A stretch of 64,000 bases of DNA from Streptomyces longhuiensis. GTDB taxonomy: Bacteria; Actinomycetota; Actinomycetes; Streptomycetales; Streptomycetaceae. The first letter of the stretch is position 1, and each line of letters opens with the position of its first letter. The notes under the pieces are model-generated. The model had not been told where the DNA came from. It did no database searches and saw only the letters and a program-made list of their open reading frames with translations. The translations under genes and the position numbers were made by a program. Where the stretch lies: assembly GCF_020616555.1 (NCBI RefSeq), contig NZ_CP085173.1:2611001-2675000 (forward strand), written 5' to 3'. Positions 8,333 to 16,939 of this stretch are shown here, one piece after another.

Positions 8333-9964
8333 TCACGCGACGGTGGACTCCACGCCGACCCGCTCGGGACCGCGCTGGGGCCCGATCTTCGCCGTGCCCT
8401 CCGCGTCCTGCGGGGCAGCGGCTTCGCACTCCATCCGCCGGGGCAGCCGCAGCGCGGCCACCGCGCCGAGCAGCAGGAGCCCGGCGCTGACGAACAGCGT
8501 CACGTGCAGCCCGTGGACGAAGGCGACCCGGGCGGCGCTGCGCAGCGCCTCACCGGCGGTGCCGCCGAGCCGCGTCGCGACCTGGTACGCCTCGCCGAGC
8601 GAGTTGCCCGCGTGGGCGCTCGCGGATCCGGGCACTCCGGTGACCCGGGCGATCCCGGGTGCGTACGCGGCGTTCATCACGGAGCCGAGCAGGGCGATGC
8701 CCATGCCCGCGCCGAGCTGGTAGGAGGTCTCCCCTATCGCCGCGGCGCCGCCCGCGTCCTGCGCCGAGGCCTCGCTGAGCATCGACTCGTACGCCCCGAA
8801 GAGGGTGGTCTGCAGGCCGAAGCCGAGAAGGACGAAGCCGAAGGTGAGCAGCGACGGCCGGTCGTGCTGTCCCATCAGCGTGAGCATGAGCACCGCGGCC
8901 GCGGTGAGGACGAAGCCGGCCGAGACCATGCGGCGCGGTCCGAAGCGGCGCAGCTGCGACGAGCCGAGGACACCCGCGGCCATCGCCGCGAAGGTGAGGG
9001 GCAGCAGCCGCACCCCCGTCTCCAGGGGACTCAGGCCGAGTACCAGCTGCAGGTACTGGACGGCGATCAGCTCCAGGCCGACCAGGGCCAGCATGGCGAG
9101 GACGATGCAGCCGACCGCGGTGGAGAAGGCGGGCCTGGCGAACATCTTCATGTCGATGAGCGGATGCTCGCGGCGCTTCTGCCGCCGCACGAACACGATC
9201 AGTACGGCCGCGCCGACGAGGAGGGGGCCGACGGCGGACGGGTCCAGCAGGTCGCGGTCGACGCCGAGCCGCTTCACGCCGTAGACGACACCGAGCATTC
9301 CGACGGCCGCCATGAGTGCGCCGACCACGTCCCAGGGCCCGTCGGAACGGCCCTTGGACTCGGGAAGTATGAGACGGCCGAGGGGCAGCATGACGGCCAT
9401 CAGCGGGATGTTGATCAGGAAGACCGAGCCCCACCAGAAGTGCTCGACCATGAAGCCGCCGAGCACCGGTCCGGTGGCGGCGCCTATCGCGGCGACCGCG
9501 GACCAGACGCCGATGGCCACGGCGCGCTCGCGCCGGTCGGGGAAGACCGCCCGCAGGATCGACAGGGTCGCGGGCATGATCATCGCGCCGCCGACGCCGA
9601 GCAGCGCGCGGGCCAGGATCAGGACGTGCGGTGTCGAGGCGAACACGGCGAGTGCGGAGGCCACGCCGAAGAGGCCGTATCCGAGGAGGAGGACGCGTCT
9701 GCGTCCGACGCGGTCACCGAGTGTGCCGAAGAGGATCAGGAGCGCCGCGCAGATCAGCGGATAGGCGTCGACGATCCACAGCAGCTGGACCGCCGAGGGA
9801 CGCAGGTCCTGGGTGACGGCGGGGACGGCGACGTGCAGCACGGTCGCGTCGAGGGCGACGAGCAGCAGGCTGGTGCACAGAACGACGAGGACGACCCAGC
9901 GATTGGCGCCTGGGCCGGCGGTCCGCAGGCGAGAGCGCACGGTGGCCGTGGTCGTCCCGGACAT
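8333..9964 (-). CDS. MFS drug exporter, DHA2/EmrB-QacA type (14 TM)
   Basis: This 543-residue membrane protein has the DHA2 pattern: the first helix ends LDATVLHVAVP (motif D1-like), motif A is GTLGDRVGRRRVLLLG, and motif C reads GAATGPVLGGFMVEH, typical of drug/H+ antiporters. About 14 hydrophobic segments are visible. The chosen ATG has GGGAGGT six bases upstream, while the longer frame to 10111 lacks a site. The nearest regulator candidate is not adjacent, but a 26-bp dyad at 10139-10164 lies between this gene and the divergent glycosyltransferase. Substrate unknown; export of an antibiotic or other small hydrophobic compound is the family role. Confidence 0.9.
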   Translation of the reverse strand: MSGTTTATVRSRLRTAGPGANRWVVLVVLCTSLLLVALDATVLHVAVPAVTQDLRPSAVQLLWIVDAYPLICAALLILFGTLGDRVGRRRVLLLGYGLFGVASALAVFASTPHVLILARALLGVGGAMIMPATLSILRAVFPDRRERAVAIGVWSAVAAIGAATGPVLGGFMVEHFWWGSVFLINIPLMAVMLPLGRLILPESKGRSDGPWDVVGALMAAVGMLGVVYGVKRLGVDRDLLDPSAVGPLLVGAAVLIVFVRRQKRREHPLIDMKMFARPAFSTAVGCIVLAMLALVGLELIAVQYLQLVLGLSPLETGVRLLPLTFAAMAAGVLGSSQLRRFGPRRMVSAGFVLTAAAVLMLTLMGQHDRPSLLTFGFVLLGFGLQTTLFGAYESMLSEASAQDAGGAAAIGETSYQLGAGMGIALLGSVMNAAYAPGIARVTGVPGSASAHAGNSLGEAYQVATRLGGTAGEALRSAARVAFVHGLHVTLFVSAGLLLLGAVAALRLPRRMECEAAAPQDAEGTAKIGPQRGPERVGVESTVA

Positions 9965-10138
9965 ATGCGTACCTCCCAGTGGTCCCTCGCGCTCGGCGGA
10001 TCCGCGGGGTGGGGACTTCCCCGCGGTTGCGGCCGGAAGGAGCGGACTCCCGTGCCCACGCAACGATTGGCGAGTGAGCCGCCAGAGTACGCGAGTCCAT
10101 TGTGGTGACACGTGGCGGACCTCTCATGTGCCCGACCA

Positions 10139-10164
10139 TGGAGTGTGGCGTACGCCACGCTCCA
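10139..10164. promoter_or_regulatory. 26-bp operator-like dyad between divergent genes
   Basis: Two 13-base half-sites, TGGAGTGTGGCGT and ACGCCACGCTCCA, form an inverted repeat with a single mismatch and no loop. The position between the MFS exporter (start 9964) and the membrane mannosyltransferase (start 10224) suits a repressor site. No regulator gene is next to it. Confidence 0.5.
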
Positions 10165-10223
10165 CCCTCCGACCACGCACCGCGCGTGCGGTCCGGTTGC
10201 GCCCGGCGCCGATAATCGACGCC

Positions 10224-11381
10224 GTGACCGAAGTCGACCTGCAAGAACCGCGGCACGCGCCGGCCCGGGCGGCCGGTTCGCTGGGCCGCGCGGCGCCCGC
10301 GCTCCTCGCCTATGCCGGGGTGCGCGCCCTGGGCCTGCTCATGCTCGCCGTGTGGAGCGCGGCGAAGGGGAAGAGCCCGCACACGCTGCTGACCGCCCGC
10401 TGGGACTCGCTCTGGTACACCCGCGTCGCGGATTTCGGCTACGGCTGGGAGGTGCGCCTGCCGGACGGCACCGTGCACTCGAACCTCGCGTTCTTCCCGC
10501 TGCTGCCGTGGCTGGAGCGGCTGGTGTCGGCGGTGAGCCCGCTGTCGTCCGCGGACGCGGGCCTGGTGGTGAGCTGGCTCGCGTCGCTCTGCGCGGCCTG
10601 GGGGATCTTCCTGGTGGCCGAGCTGCTGTACGGGCGACGGGCCGGGATCTGCGCGGTCGTGCTGTGGGCGGTGCTCCCGGTCGGGATCGTGCAGTCGATG
10701 GCGTACAGCGAGTCCTTGTTCACGGCGCTGGCGGCCTGGTCGCTGTACGCGGTCCTGACCGGACGGTGGGTGAGTGCGGGGCTGCTCGCCTCGCTCGCGG
10801 GGCTGACCCGGCCGGTGGGAGCGGCGGTGGTCGCCGCGCTCTGGGCGACGGCCGCGGTCCACGTCGTGCGCGACAGGAAGATCTCCTGGCGCATGGCCGT
10901 CGGTGTGCTGCTCGCCCCGCTGGGCGCCGCCGCGTACGTCCTGTGGGTGGGGCACCGCACGGGGGGCGGCCTCTTCGGCTATCTCGACGTGCAGGGCCAG
11001 TGGGGCAACGGCTTCGACGGCGGTCTCGCCTTCGCGCGCTTCGTCGGCGACAAGTTCACGTCATTCCCCTCGGCGCTCGCGGGGCTCGGCCTGACCGTCG
11101 GGGTCGCGCTCGTGATCTGGCTCTACGTGCTGTGCGTACGGCGAGGTCAGCCGCTCGCGCTCCTCGTCTACTGCGGGATCGTCGTCGCGCTCGCCCTGTG
11201 CGCGTCGGGGTACTTCGGCTCGAAGCCGCGACTGCTCCTGCCCGCCTTCCCGCTCCTGCTGCCGGTCGCGGTGGCGCTCGCCCGGCTGCGTACGAGCAGA
11301 TCGGCGGCGGTGCTCGGCGGCGTGGCCCTGGCGTCGGCGGTGTACGGGGCCTTCTGGCTGAACGGCTCGGGTCCTCCTTGA
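10224..11381 (+). CDS. GT-C membrane mannosyltransferase, PIG-V-like
   Basis: This 385-residue polytopic protein has the hallmark of PIG-V/Mannosyl_trans2-type GT-C enzymes: TARWDSLWYTRVADFGY in the first extracytoplasmic loop, then SNLAFFPLLPWLERL and AYSESLFTALAAWSLY. Such enzymes transfer sugar from a polyprenyl-phosphate donor on the outer face of the membrane. The acceptor is unknown. The start is the GTG with GATAAT ending seven bases upstream, so the mRNA is probably leaderless; no Shine-Dalgarno is present and the longer frame to 9813 is antisense to the MFS gene. A hairpin at 11404-11432 follows the stop. Confidence 0.82.
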   Translation: MTEVDLQEPRHAPARAAGSLGRAAPALLAYAGVRALGLLMLAVWSAAKGKSPHTLLTARWDSLWYTRVADFGYGWEVRLPDGTVHSNLAFFPLLPWLERLVSAVSPLSSADAGLVVSWLASLCAAWGIFLVAELLYGRRAGICAVVLWAVLPVGIVQSMAYSESLFTALAAWSLYAVLTGRWVSAGLLASLAGLTRPVGAAVVAALWATAAVHVVRDRKISWRMAVGVLLAPLGAAAYVLWVGHRTGGGLFGYLDVQGQWGNGFDGGLAFARFVGDKFTSFPSALAGLGLTVGVALVIWLYVLCVRRGQPLALLVYCGIVVALALCASGYFGSKPRLLLPAFPLLLPVAVALARLRTSRSAAVLGGVALASAVYGAFWLNGSGPP

Positions 11382-11403
11382 TCGACTCGGCGAGCCCGGG
11401 AGG

Positions 11404-11432
11404 CCGTCCGATCGCCCCGGGTGATCGGACGG
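11404..11432 (+). terminator. Terminator hairpin after the mannosyltransferase
   Basis: A perfect 10-bp stem (CCGTCCGATC/GATCGGACGG) with a 9-base loop starts 23 bases after the stop codon. There is no U-tract, as is common for actinobacterial terminators. Confidence 0.65.
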
Positions 11433-11641
11433 GAAATTCCGGGGAAGCCGTCGGTGAACGAATTCGGGCGCGGCGAAAAACGAATACAAGAAATGATCAA
11501 TGAAATTGAAGGCGGCACCCCGGTCGGATAGTGATATCCGCAGGAATAACCGCCCCGCTGAGAGCAATCCCACATCACATCGTCATCACAAACCGAGTGA
11601 TTCGGCCGGGTTCGGCACTCACTCGCTGTAGCGTCGATTGG

Positions 11642-12658
11642 GTGCGTACCGAACGAAACCTCACCCGTCTGGAGCGGCTCTTCGCCCGCCTCGACCGTGA
11701 GCCGGAACGACCGGTCAACCTGGATGTGCCCAGGATGAGCCGGCACAGGGTCGTGCTCTTCGGGGCCACCCTGTCCTTCTACCTCGCCATCGTGGTGGCG
11801 GTGTTGACCACGTCCTGGCTGGTCACGTTCGACTGGCAGGTCATGTTCTTCCGGCCGTACCAGCAGTGGCCCGAGATCCACGCGTTCCTGGACTACTGGG
11901 TCGTGCTCGGCCAGCGCGGGCCGACCGCGGTGATGGTCATGGCCTGGCTCGGCTGGCGCTCATGGCGCCAGCACACGCTGCGGCCCCTGCTCACGTTCGG
12001 TGCCGCGCTGCTGCTCCTCAACATCACCGTGGGCGCCGCCAAGATCGGCATGGGCCGCCTCGGCCCGCACTACGCGACCACCATCGGCTCGAACGAGATG
12101 TGGCAGGGCGGCGATATATTTCCTTCCGGCCACACCGCCAACGCCGTGGTGACCTGGGGAATCCTCGCCTATCTGGCCTCGACGCCGCGCGCCAGGCGCT
12201 GGCTGTCGGCCGCGTCCGCCGTGATCTCGCTGAGCGTCGGCCTGACCACCGTCTACCTCGGTACGCACTGGCTCAGCGATGTCTTCCTCGGCTGGGCCGC
12301 GGGACTGCTCATCCTGCTCGCGCTGCCCTGGGTCGAACCGCTGATCACGCAGGTCGAGGCCGCGATCTTCTCGCTGCGCGAGCTGTGGCGCAACCGTCGC
12401 TCCGGTGCGCTCCCGGCACCCGCCGCCAAGCCCGCGGTGGTTCCGCAGCGCGTCTCCCCGCCCGCCTCGGAGGAACCGCCGGTGCGCGAACCGGTCGGCG
12501 CCGCGCGGGCCGTGCGGCCTCCCGGGCTGCTCGCCCCGGGTCCGCACACCGCGCGCTCCGAGCGCACCCCGGTCACGCCGGCAGGCAGCCGCAGGCCGCC
12601 GCACGCGGACCGGATGCCGCGCGGCACCACGTCCGCCCGCCCGGTCGCCGGCGGCTGA
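11642..12658 (+). CDS. PAP2-family membrane phosphatase
   Basis: This 338-residue protein has about six membrane helices carrying the PAP2 phosphatase signature: KIGMGRLGP (variant of the K-x6-RP motif), FPSGHTANAVVTW (PSGH) and YLGTHWLSDVFLGW (x-H-x3-D). Family members dephosphorylate lipid phosphates such as undecaprenyl pyrophosphate or phosphatidate. The first motif has Gly-Pro after the Arg rather than the usual RP. The C-terminal 90 residues are a Pro/Arg-rich, probably disordered cytoplasmic tail. The GTG start has TAGCGT seven bases upstream and no Shine-Dalgarno, so a leaderless mRNA is likely. It ends before a very strong shared terminator. Confidence 0.87.
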   Translation: MRTERNLTRLERLFARLDREPERPVNLDVPRMSRHRVVLFGATLSFYLAIVVAVLTTSWLVTFDWQVMFFRPYQQWPEIHAFLDYWVVLGQRGPTAVMVMAWLGWRSWRQHTLRPLLTFGAALLLLNITVGAAKIGMGRLGPHYATTIGSNEMWQGGDIFPSGHTANAVVTWGILAYLASTPRARRWLSAASAVISLSVGLTTVYLGTHWLSDVFLGWAAGLLILLALPWVEPLITQVEAAIFSLRELWRNRRSGALPAPAAKPAVVPQRVSPPASEEPPVREPVGAARAVRPPGLLAPGPHTARSERTPVTPAGSRRPPHADRMPRGTTSARPVAGG

Positions 12659-12723
12659 CCGCCCCCGGCGCGAGAGCGCCGAGGGCCGCGGGGCCGGTAC
12701 GCACCGCCTGCCTCCCGCACACC

Positions 12724-12760
12724 GAAGGCCCCCGGTTCCGTCACGGAACCGGGGGCCTTC
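12724..12760. terminator. Strong bidirectional terminator
   Basis: A perfect 17-bp stem from 12724-12740 and 12744-12760 closes on a TCA loop. It lies between the convergent PAP2 and I78 genes and serves both strands. Confidence 0.9.
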
Positions 12761-12779
12761 GCGCTGCTTGTCGGCCCTG

Positions 12780-12995
12780 TCAGCCCTTCCAGCAGCGGGT
12801 CACGGTGCCGTCGGACACCTCGAAGTTCAGGCGTCCCGCGCGGTACTCCATGGTGATGATCGCGCCCGGGGGCAGCGACCTGACCGTGGACCAGCCGCGC
12901 TCACGGGCCCGCCTCTCGGCGCCCGGCGCATCGAGGCCGACGTACGTGTCGAGGGTGTCCTGGGGTTCTGCGGGAGGGGTCGGAATGGGTGCCAT
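12780..12995 (-). CDS. I78-family peptidase inhibitor
   Basis: This 71-residue protein matches the small I78 inhibitor fold: an N-terminal DTYVGLDAPGAERRARERG segment, the central RSLPPGAIITMEYRAGRLNFEV and a C-terminal TVTRCWKG. Known I78 proteins bind serine proteases through an exposed loop. No signal peptide is visible, so it may act inside the cell. Upstream GTG codons (for example three codons earlier) are alternative starts. It is separated from the PAP2 gene by the strong hairpin and is a single-gene unit. Confidence 0.8.
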   Translation of the reverse strand: MAPIPTPPAEPQDTLDTYVGLDAPGAERRARERGWSTVRSLPPGAIITMEYRAGRLNFEVSDGTVTRCWKG

Positions 12996-13407
12996 GACCG
13001 CCACGTTAGGCGGCCGGGCCGCCTGACACCAGGGCGGACCACACCCCGCCACCGGTCCCCCTCCGGTCACGCTTCTGTCACAGGTCCACGACACGCGTTT
13101 CACTCGAACTCCGTCACACGTACGAGCGATTCGATGCTCCTTCTGCCCACGTTCTGAGCGCGCCACGACATAATCCAGCGGCTTCACCGAAAGCGTCCGG
13201 ATAACGTGCCCGGAAATAGCGTCACGACCGCGCCCGGGACGCGCCCAATTCTGATTCCGGGGCGCTCTTCATCAGTTGACGCCCCATCGGAATTGCATGA
13301 ACGCGACACAGCGCTCCCGTACGCCCCCTGTCGGAGTCGGTGGGGACGCGAGCATCATGGCGTGTGCTCGAGGCAGGCCCGGGGCGCGAGAAGCGAGGGG
13401 GCAAGCG
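12996..13407. other. Divergent intergenic region before ctaD
   Basis: The 412 bases between the I78 gene and ctaD contain no convincing gene. A TTGACG at 13278-13283 is a possible -35 for ctaD but no good -10 follows. The stretch TGAACGCG near 13310 resembles half of a Rex-type site only loosely. Confidence 0.4.
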
Positions 13408-15114
13408 ATGGGTACGACGGACGTGCAGCCCGTGCAGCCGGCGGCAGGAGCGGTGCGGACGAGGACGCCAGGGCGGATCGTCGTGGACTGGCTGACCACC
13501 ACGGACCACAAGAAGATCGGCCACCTCTACCTGATCACGTCGTTCGCGTTCTTCCTCGCCGGCGGGATCATGGCGCTCCTGATGCGGGCGGAGCTGGCAC
13601 GGCCCGGCCTTCAGATGCTGTCCAGCGAGGAGTACAACCAGCTCTTCACGATGCACGGCACGATCATGCTGCTGCTCTTCGCGACCCCGACCTTCGCGGG
13701 CTTCGCCAACGAGATCATGCCGCTGCAGATCGGCGCGCCCGACGTGGCGTTCCCCCGGCTCAACATGTTCTCGTACTGGCTGTTTCTGTTCGGCGGGCTG
13801 ATCGTGATCAGCTCGCTGATGGTGCCCGGCGGGGCCGCGGACTTCGGCTGGTTCGCGTACGCCCCGCTCAACAGCCTGACGCGCTCGCCGGGCGTCGGCG
13901 CCGACATGTGGATCATGGGGCTGGCGCTCGCGGGCTTCGGCACGATCCTCGGCGCGGTGAACTTCCTGACGACCATCATCGGGATGCGGGCACCGGGCAT
14001 GACGATGTTCCGGATGCCGATCTTCACGTGGAACACGCTGTTCACGTCGATCCTCGTGCTGATGGCCTTCCCGGTGCTCGCCGCGGCGCTGCTCGTCCTG
14101 GAGGCGGACCGGCGCTTCGGCGCCGTGGTCTTCGAGGCCCAGTTCGGGGGTGCGCTGCTGTGGCAGCACCTCTTCTGGTTCTTCGGCCATCCCGAGGTCT
14201 ACATCATCGCGCTGCCGTTCTTCGGCATCGTCTCCGAGATCCTCCCGGTCTTCAGCCGCAAGCCGATCTGGGGCTACACGATGCTGGTCGGCGCGACGAT
14301 GGCCATCACCGGGCTGTCGATCGTCGTGTGGGCGCACCACATGTTCGTGACGGGTGGGGTGCTGCTGCCGTTCTTCTCGTTCATGACGTTCCTGATCGCG
14401 GTGCCCACGGGCGTGAAGTTCTTCAACTGGATCGGGACGATGATCAACGGATCCCTGTCCTTCGAGACGCCGATGCTGTGGTCCGTCGGCTTCCTGGTGA
14501 CGTTCCTGTTCGGCGGCCTGACCGGCGTCATCCTCGCCGTGCCGCCGCTGGACTTCCATGTGACGGACTCGTACTTCGTGGTCGCGCACTTCCACTACGT
14601 CGTCTTCGGCACGGTCGTCTTCGCGACGTTCGGCGGCTTCTACTTCTGGTGGCCGAAGTTCACCGGCAAGATGCTCGACGAGCGGCTCGGGAAGATCCAC
14701 TTCTGGACGCTGTTCGTCGGCTTCCACACCACGTTCCTGGTGCAGCACTGGCTCGGCGCCGAGGGCATGCCGCGGCGGTACGCCGACTATCTGGCGGCCG
14801 ACGGCTTCACGGCGCTCAACACGCTGTCGACCATCGGCTCGTTCCTGCTCGGCCTGTCCACGCTGCCGTTCCTCTACAACATCTGGAAGACGGCCAGGTA
14901 CGGCGAGAAGGTCGACGTGGACGACCCGTGGGGCTACGGGCGTTCGCTGGAGTGGGCGACACCGTGCCCGGCGCCCCGGCACAACTTCGTCACGCTGCCC
15001 CGGATCCGCTCCGAGTCCCCGGCGTTCGATCTGCACCATCCGGCGTTCGCGTCGTCCCGTCCGCTGAGCCGGCCCGTTCAAGCGCCCGGGACAGACGGTC
15101 CCGAGCGGTTCTGA
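13408..15114 (+). CDS. ctaD: Cytochrome c oxidase subunit I
   Basis: This 568-residue protein is an aa3-type oxidase subunit I that reduces O2 at the heme a3-CuB centre in the membrane. All metal ligands can be seen: His-83 in MHGTIM for heme a, HPEVY (261-265) with the His-Tyr pair, the double His 310-311 in WAHHMF for CuB, and HFHYVVFG (394-400) for hemes a3 and a. GAGGGG lies eight bases before the ATG. No other oxidase subunit, heme synthesis or bc1 gene is nearby, so this is a solitary copy, probably a paralogue of the main ctaCDF-qcr locus. Its last 125 bases overlap the convergent WYL regulator gene. Confidence 0.95.
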   Translation: MGTTDVQPVQPAAGAVRTRTPGRIVVDWLTTTDHKKIGHLYLITSFAFFLAGGIMALLMRAELARPGLQMLSSEEYNQLFTMHGTIMLLLFATPTFAGFANEIMPLQIGAPDVAFPRLNMFSYWLFLFGGLIVISSLMVPGGAADFGWFAYAPLNSLTRSPGVGADMWIMGLALAGFGTILGAVNFLTTIIGMRAPGMTMFRMPIFTWNTLFTSILVLMAFPVLAAALLVLEADRRFGAVVFEAQFGGALLWQHLFWFFGHPEVYIIALPFFGIVSEILPVFSRKPIWGYTMLVGATMAITGLSIVVWAHHMFVTGGVLLPFFSFMTFLIAVPTGVKFFNWIGTMINGSLSFETPMLWSVGFLVTFLFGGLTGVILAVPPLDFHVTDSYFVVAHFHYVVFGTVVFATFGGFYFWWPKFTGKMLDERLGKIHFWTLFVGFHTTFLVQHWLGAEGMPRRYADYLAADGFTALNTLSTIGSFLLGLSTLPFLYNIWKTARYGEKVDVDDPWGYGRSLEWATPCPAPRHNFVTLPRIRSESPAFDLHHPAFASSRPLSRPVQAPGTDGPERF

Positions 15115-16033
15115 TCGCGTCCGTGAGCCCGTCGGGTTCGAGCACCTCGAACTCGAAGCCCGTCAGGATCACGTGGATCACCATCACGTCGAGGCTCGCC
15201 GCCCCGGTGCGCAGCACACAGCTGTCGTCGCCATCGGCCTCGAGCGTGCCCGCCGACGGGCTGATCCGCTGCGCCGCCTCCTCGACGGGCACCAGGAGCC
15301 GGATCGTCGCCCTGGTGGCGTACGGGCCCTGCGAGACGCCCTTCGAGACATACGCGGCGAGGTCGTCGGCTGGTGGCGTGCGCGGGGTGAAGCGCGGCCC
15401 GTGCGGCGGCTTCGGCGTGATGCGGTCGACGCGGAACGTGCGCCAGTCCTCGCGGTCGACGTCCCAGGCGACCAGGTACCAGCGGCGCTCGCTGCACACC
15501 AGGCGGTGCGGCTCGACGGTGCGGCGCGTGGCGGCGCCCCCGTGGTCCTCGTAGGCGAAGCGCAGCCGCTCCGAGTCCCGGCAGGCGGCCGCGAGTTCGG
15601 TGAGGACGGACGGGTCGACGTCGGAGGGGCCCGGGCCGCGGAGCATCGGCACGGTGAACGCGTTGAGGGCGGACACCCGGCGGCGGAGCCGCCCGGGAAG
15701 GACCTGTTCGAGCTTGGACAGGGCCCGTACGGATGTCTCGCCGATGCCCTCGATGCCCTGGCCGGCCGAGGCGCGCAGACCTACGGCGACCGCGACGGCC
15801 TCGTCGTCGTCGAGGAGCAGCGGCGGCAGCTCGGCGCCGGCGCCCATCCGGTAGCCGCCGCCGGTGCCGGGGCTCGCGTCGACGGGGTAGCCGAGCCCGC
15901 GCAGCCGGTCGACGTCGCGGCGGACGGTGCGCGGCGTGACGCCGAGCCGGTCCGCGAGGTCGGCGCCCGACCACTCGCGGCGGGCCTGCAGCAGCGAGAG
16001 CAGCCGCAGGAGTCGGGCCGAGGTCTCCAGCAT
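14990..16033 (-). CDS. WYL-domain transcriptional regulator (YafY type)
   Basis: This 347-residue protein has an N-terminal winged helix-turn-helix ([42 protein letters not shown], residues 8-50) and a middle WYL domain with [26 protein letters not shown] regulators sense ligands or nucleic acids and often control DNA damage or metabolic genes. The C-terminal 25 residues are low complexity and lie opposite the ctaD 3' end. Target genes cannot be deduced. An earlier stop would remove the overlap, but no alternative exists in this frame. Confidence 0.88.
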   Translation of the reverse strand: MLETSARLLRLLSLLQARREWSGADLADRLGVTPRTVRRDVDRLRGLGYPVDASPGTGGGYRMGAGAELPPLLLDDDEAVAVAVGLRASAGQGIEGIGETSVRALSKLEQVLPGRLRRRVSALNAFTVPMLRGPGPSDVDPSVLTELAAACRDSERLRFAYEDHGGAATRRTVEPHRLVCSERRWYLVAWDVDREDWRTFRVDRITPKPPHGPRFTPRTPPADDLAAYVSKGVSQGPYATRATIRLLVPVEEAAQRISPSAGTLEADGDDSCVLRTGAASLDVMVIHVILTGFEFEVLEPDGLTDAIRTARDRLSRALERAGSADGTTRTPDGADRTPGTRSGSGAA

Positions 16034-16090
16034 GGGCCCGAGTCTGCCAGCCCTCGCGGACAGCGGGAGTCCGCACGGGCGCCGCGCGGA

Positions 16091-16939
16091 CTACTCGGCG
16101 GCCGCCGCGGTCACGAGGACCGCCAGGTCGTTGTCCCTCGTGTAGTACGGCTCGACCGCGATCCGGCCGCGCCCGGTGTCCAGGTGTGCGGTGGGGTAGG
16201 TGAAGATCGGCTTCTTGTCGGCGACGTCGTCCAGGAGCCGGGCTACGCGTACCGCGAGTCCGTCCTCGCCCTCCGGGCGCACCCACAGGTCCCAGCGTCC
16301 CTCTTCCAGCTCCTCGTACCCGACGCGGAAGGTGAACTCGTCGCCGTGCGGGGTCAGTTCGCTGCGGAGCGCCGGACCGCCGTCGGCACGTGAACGTATC
16401 TCCGCGTACGCCTTGGGGGTGATCGCGGTGCCGTAGACCCGTCCGCTGACCGTCATCTCGCCGTCCGCGACGAGCAGTTCGCCCGCCTCGGCGTGCGGGG
16501 CGCGCAGCCAGCTGCGCACGGTGAGGTTGCCGTGCTTGGTCGCATAGGGGATGCGGACGGCGACGAAGCCTCGGGAGCCGCTGGGTACGCGGTCGACGAG
16601 GGACCGCAGGTCGTTGAGGCCGGGGGCCAGGCGCCGCGGCTCCTCGCCCGCCACCTGCGCGAAGACGTCCCAGCGCCCCTCGGGCAGCCGGACGCTGCTG
16701 GGCAGCGCCGCCCGGAGGCTGCCGTCGCCCGCCGGAGTCAGCGGCAGGCGCACGTCCTCGCCGCTGTCGCGCTCGGTGAGGACCAGATGGGCCGGGTCGG
16801 GCCCGCCGTGGTCGGTGACGTCGAAGGTGAGACCGCCCGCCGAGTCGGCGATGCAGTCGGCGTGGGGCGCCGTGGTCCCGTCCCCCGCGGACGGCTCGGG
16901 CGAGGCCGAGAAGTCGGCCGAAGCGGTCGGCGGCGTCAT
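16091..16939 (-). CDS. Unknown protein coupled to GT4 gene; repeated beta modules
   Basis: I do not recognise a named family for this 282-residue protein. Two similar segments, LPEGRWDVFAQVAGEEPRRL near residue 75 and LEEGRWDLWVRPEGEDGLAV near 210, suggest a duplicated beta-sandwich module. An internal strand-rich part (HGNLTVRSWLRAPHAEAGEL) resembles modules attached to teichoic-acid-type glycosyltransferases. The ATG overlaps the stop of the GT4 gene (ATGA), so both are made together and probably act in the same surface-glycan step. No signal peptide or membrane segment is visible. Confidence 0.72.
   Translation of the reverse strand: MTPPTASADFSASPEPSAGDGTTAPHADCIADSAGGLTFDVTDHGGPDPAHLVLTERDSGEDVRLPLTPAGDGSLRAALPSSVRLPEGRWDVFAQVAGEEPRRLAPGLNDLRSLVDRVPSGSRGFVAVRIPYATKHGNLTVRSWLRAPHAEAGELLVADGEMTVSGRVYGTAITPKAYAEIRSRADGGPALRSELTPHGDEFTFRVGYEELEEGRWDLWVRPEGEDGLAVRVARLLDDVADKKPIFTYPTAHLDTGRGRIAVEPYYTRDNDLAVLVTAAAAE

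Noticed and set aside
13270..13330. Rex-like operator before ctaD
   Set aside because: Only one half-site-like stretch (TGAACGCG) is present; the other half does not match at the required spacing.
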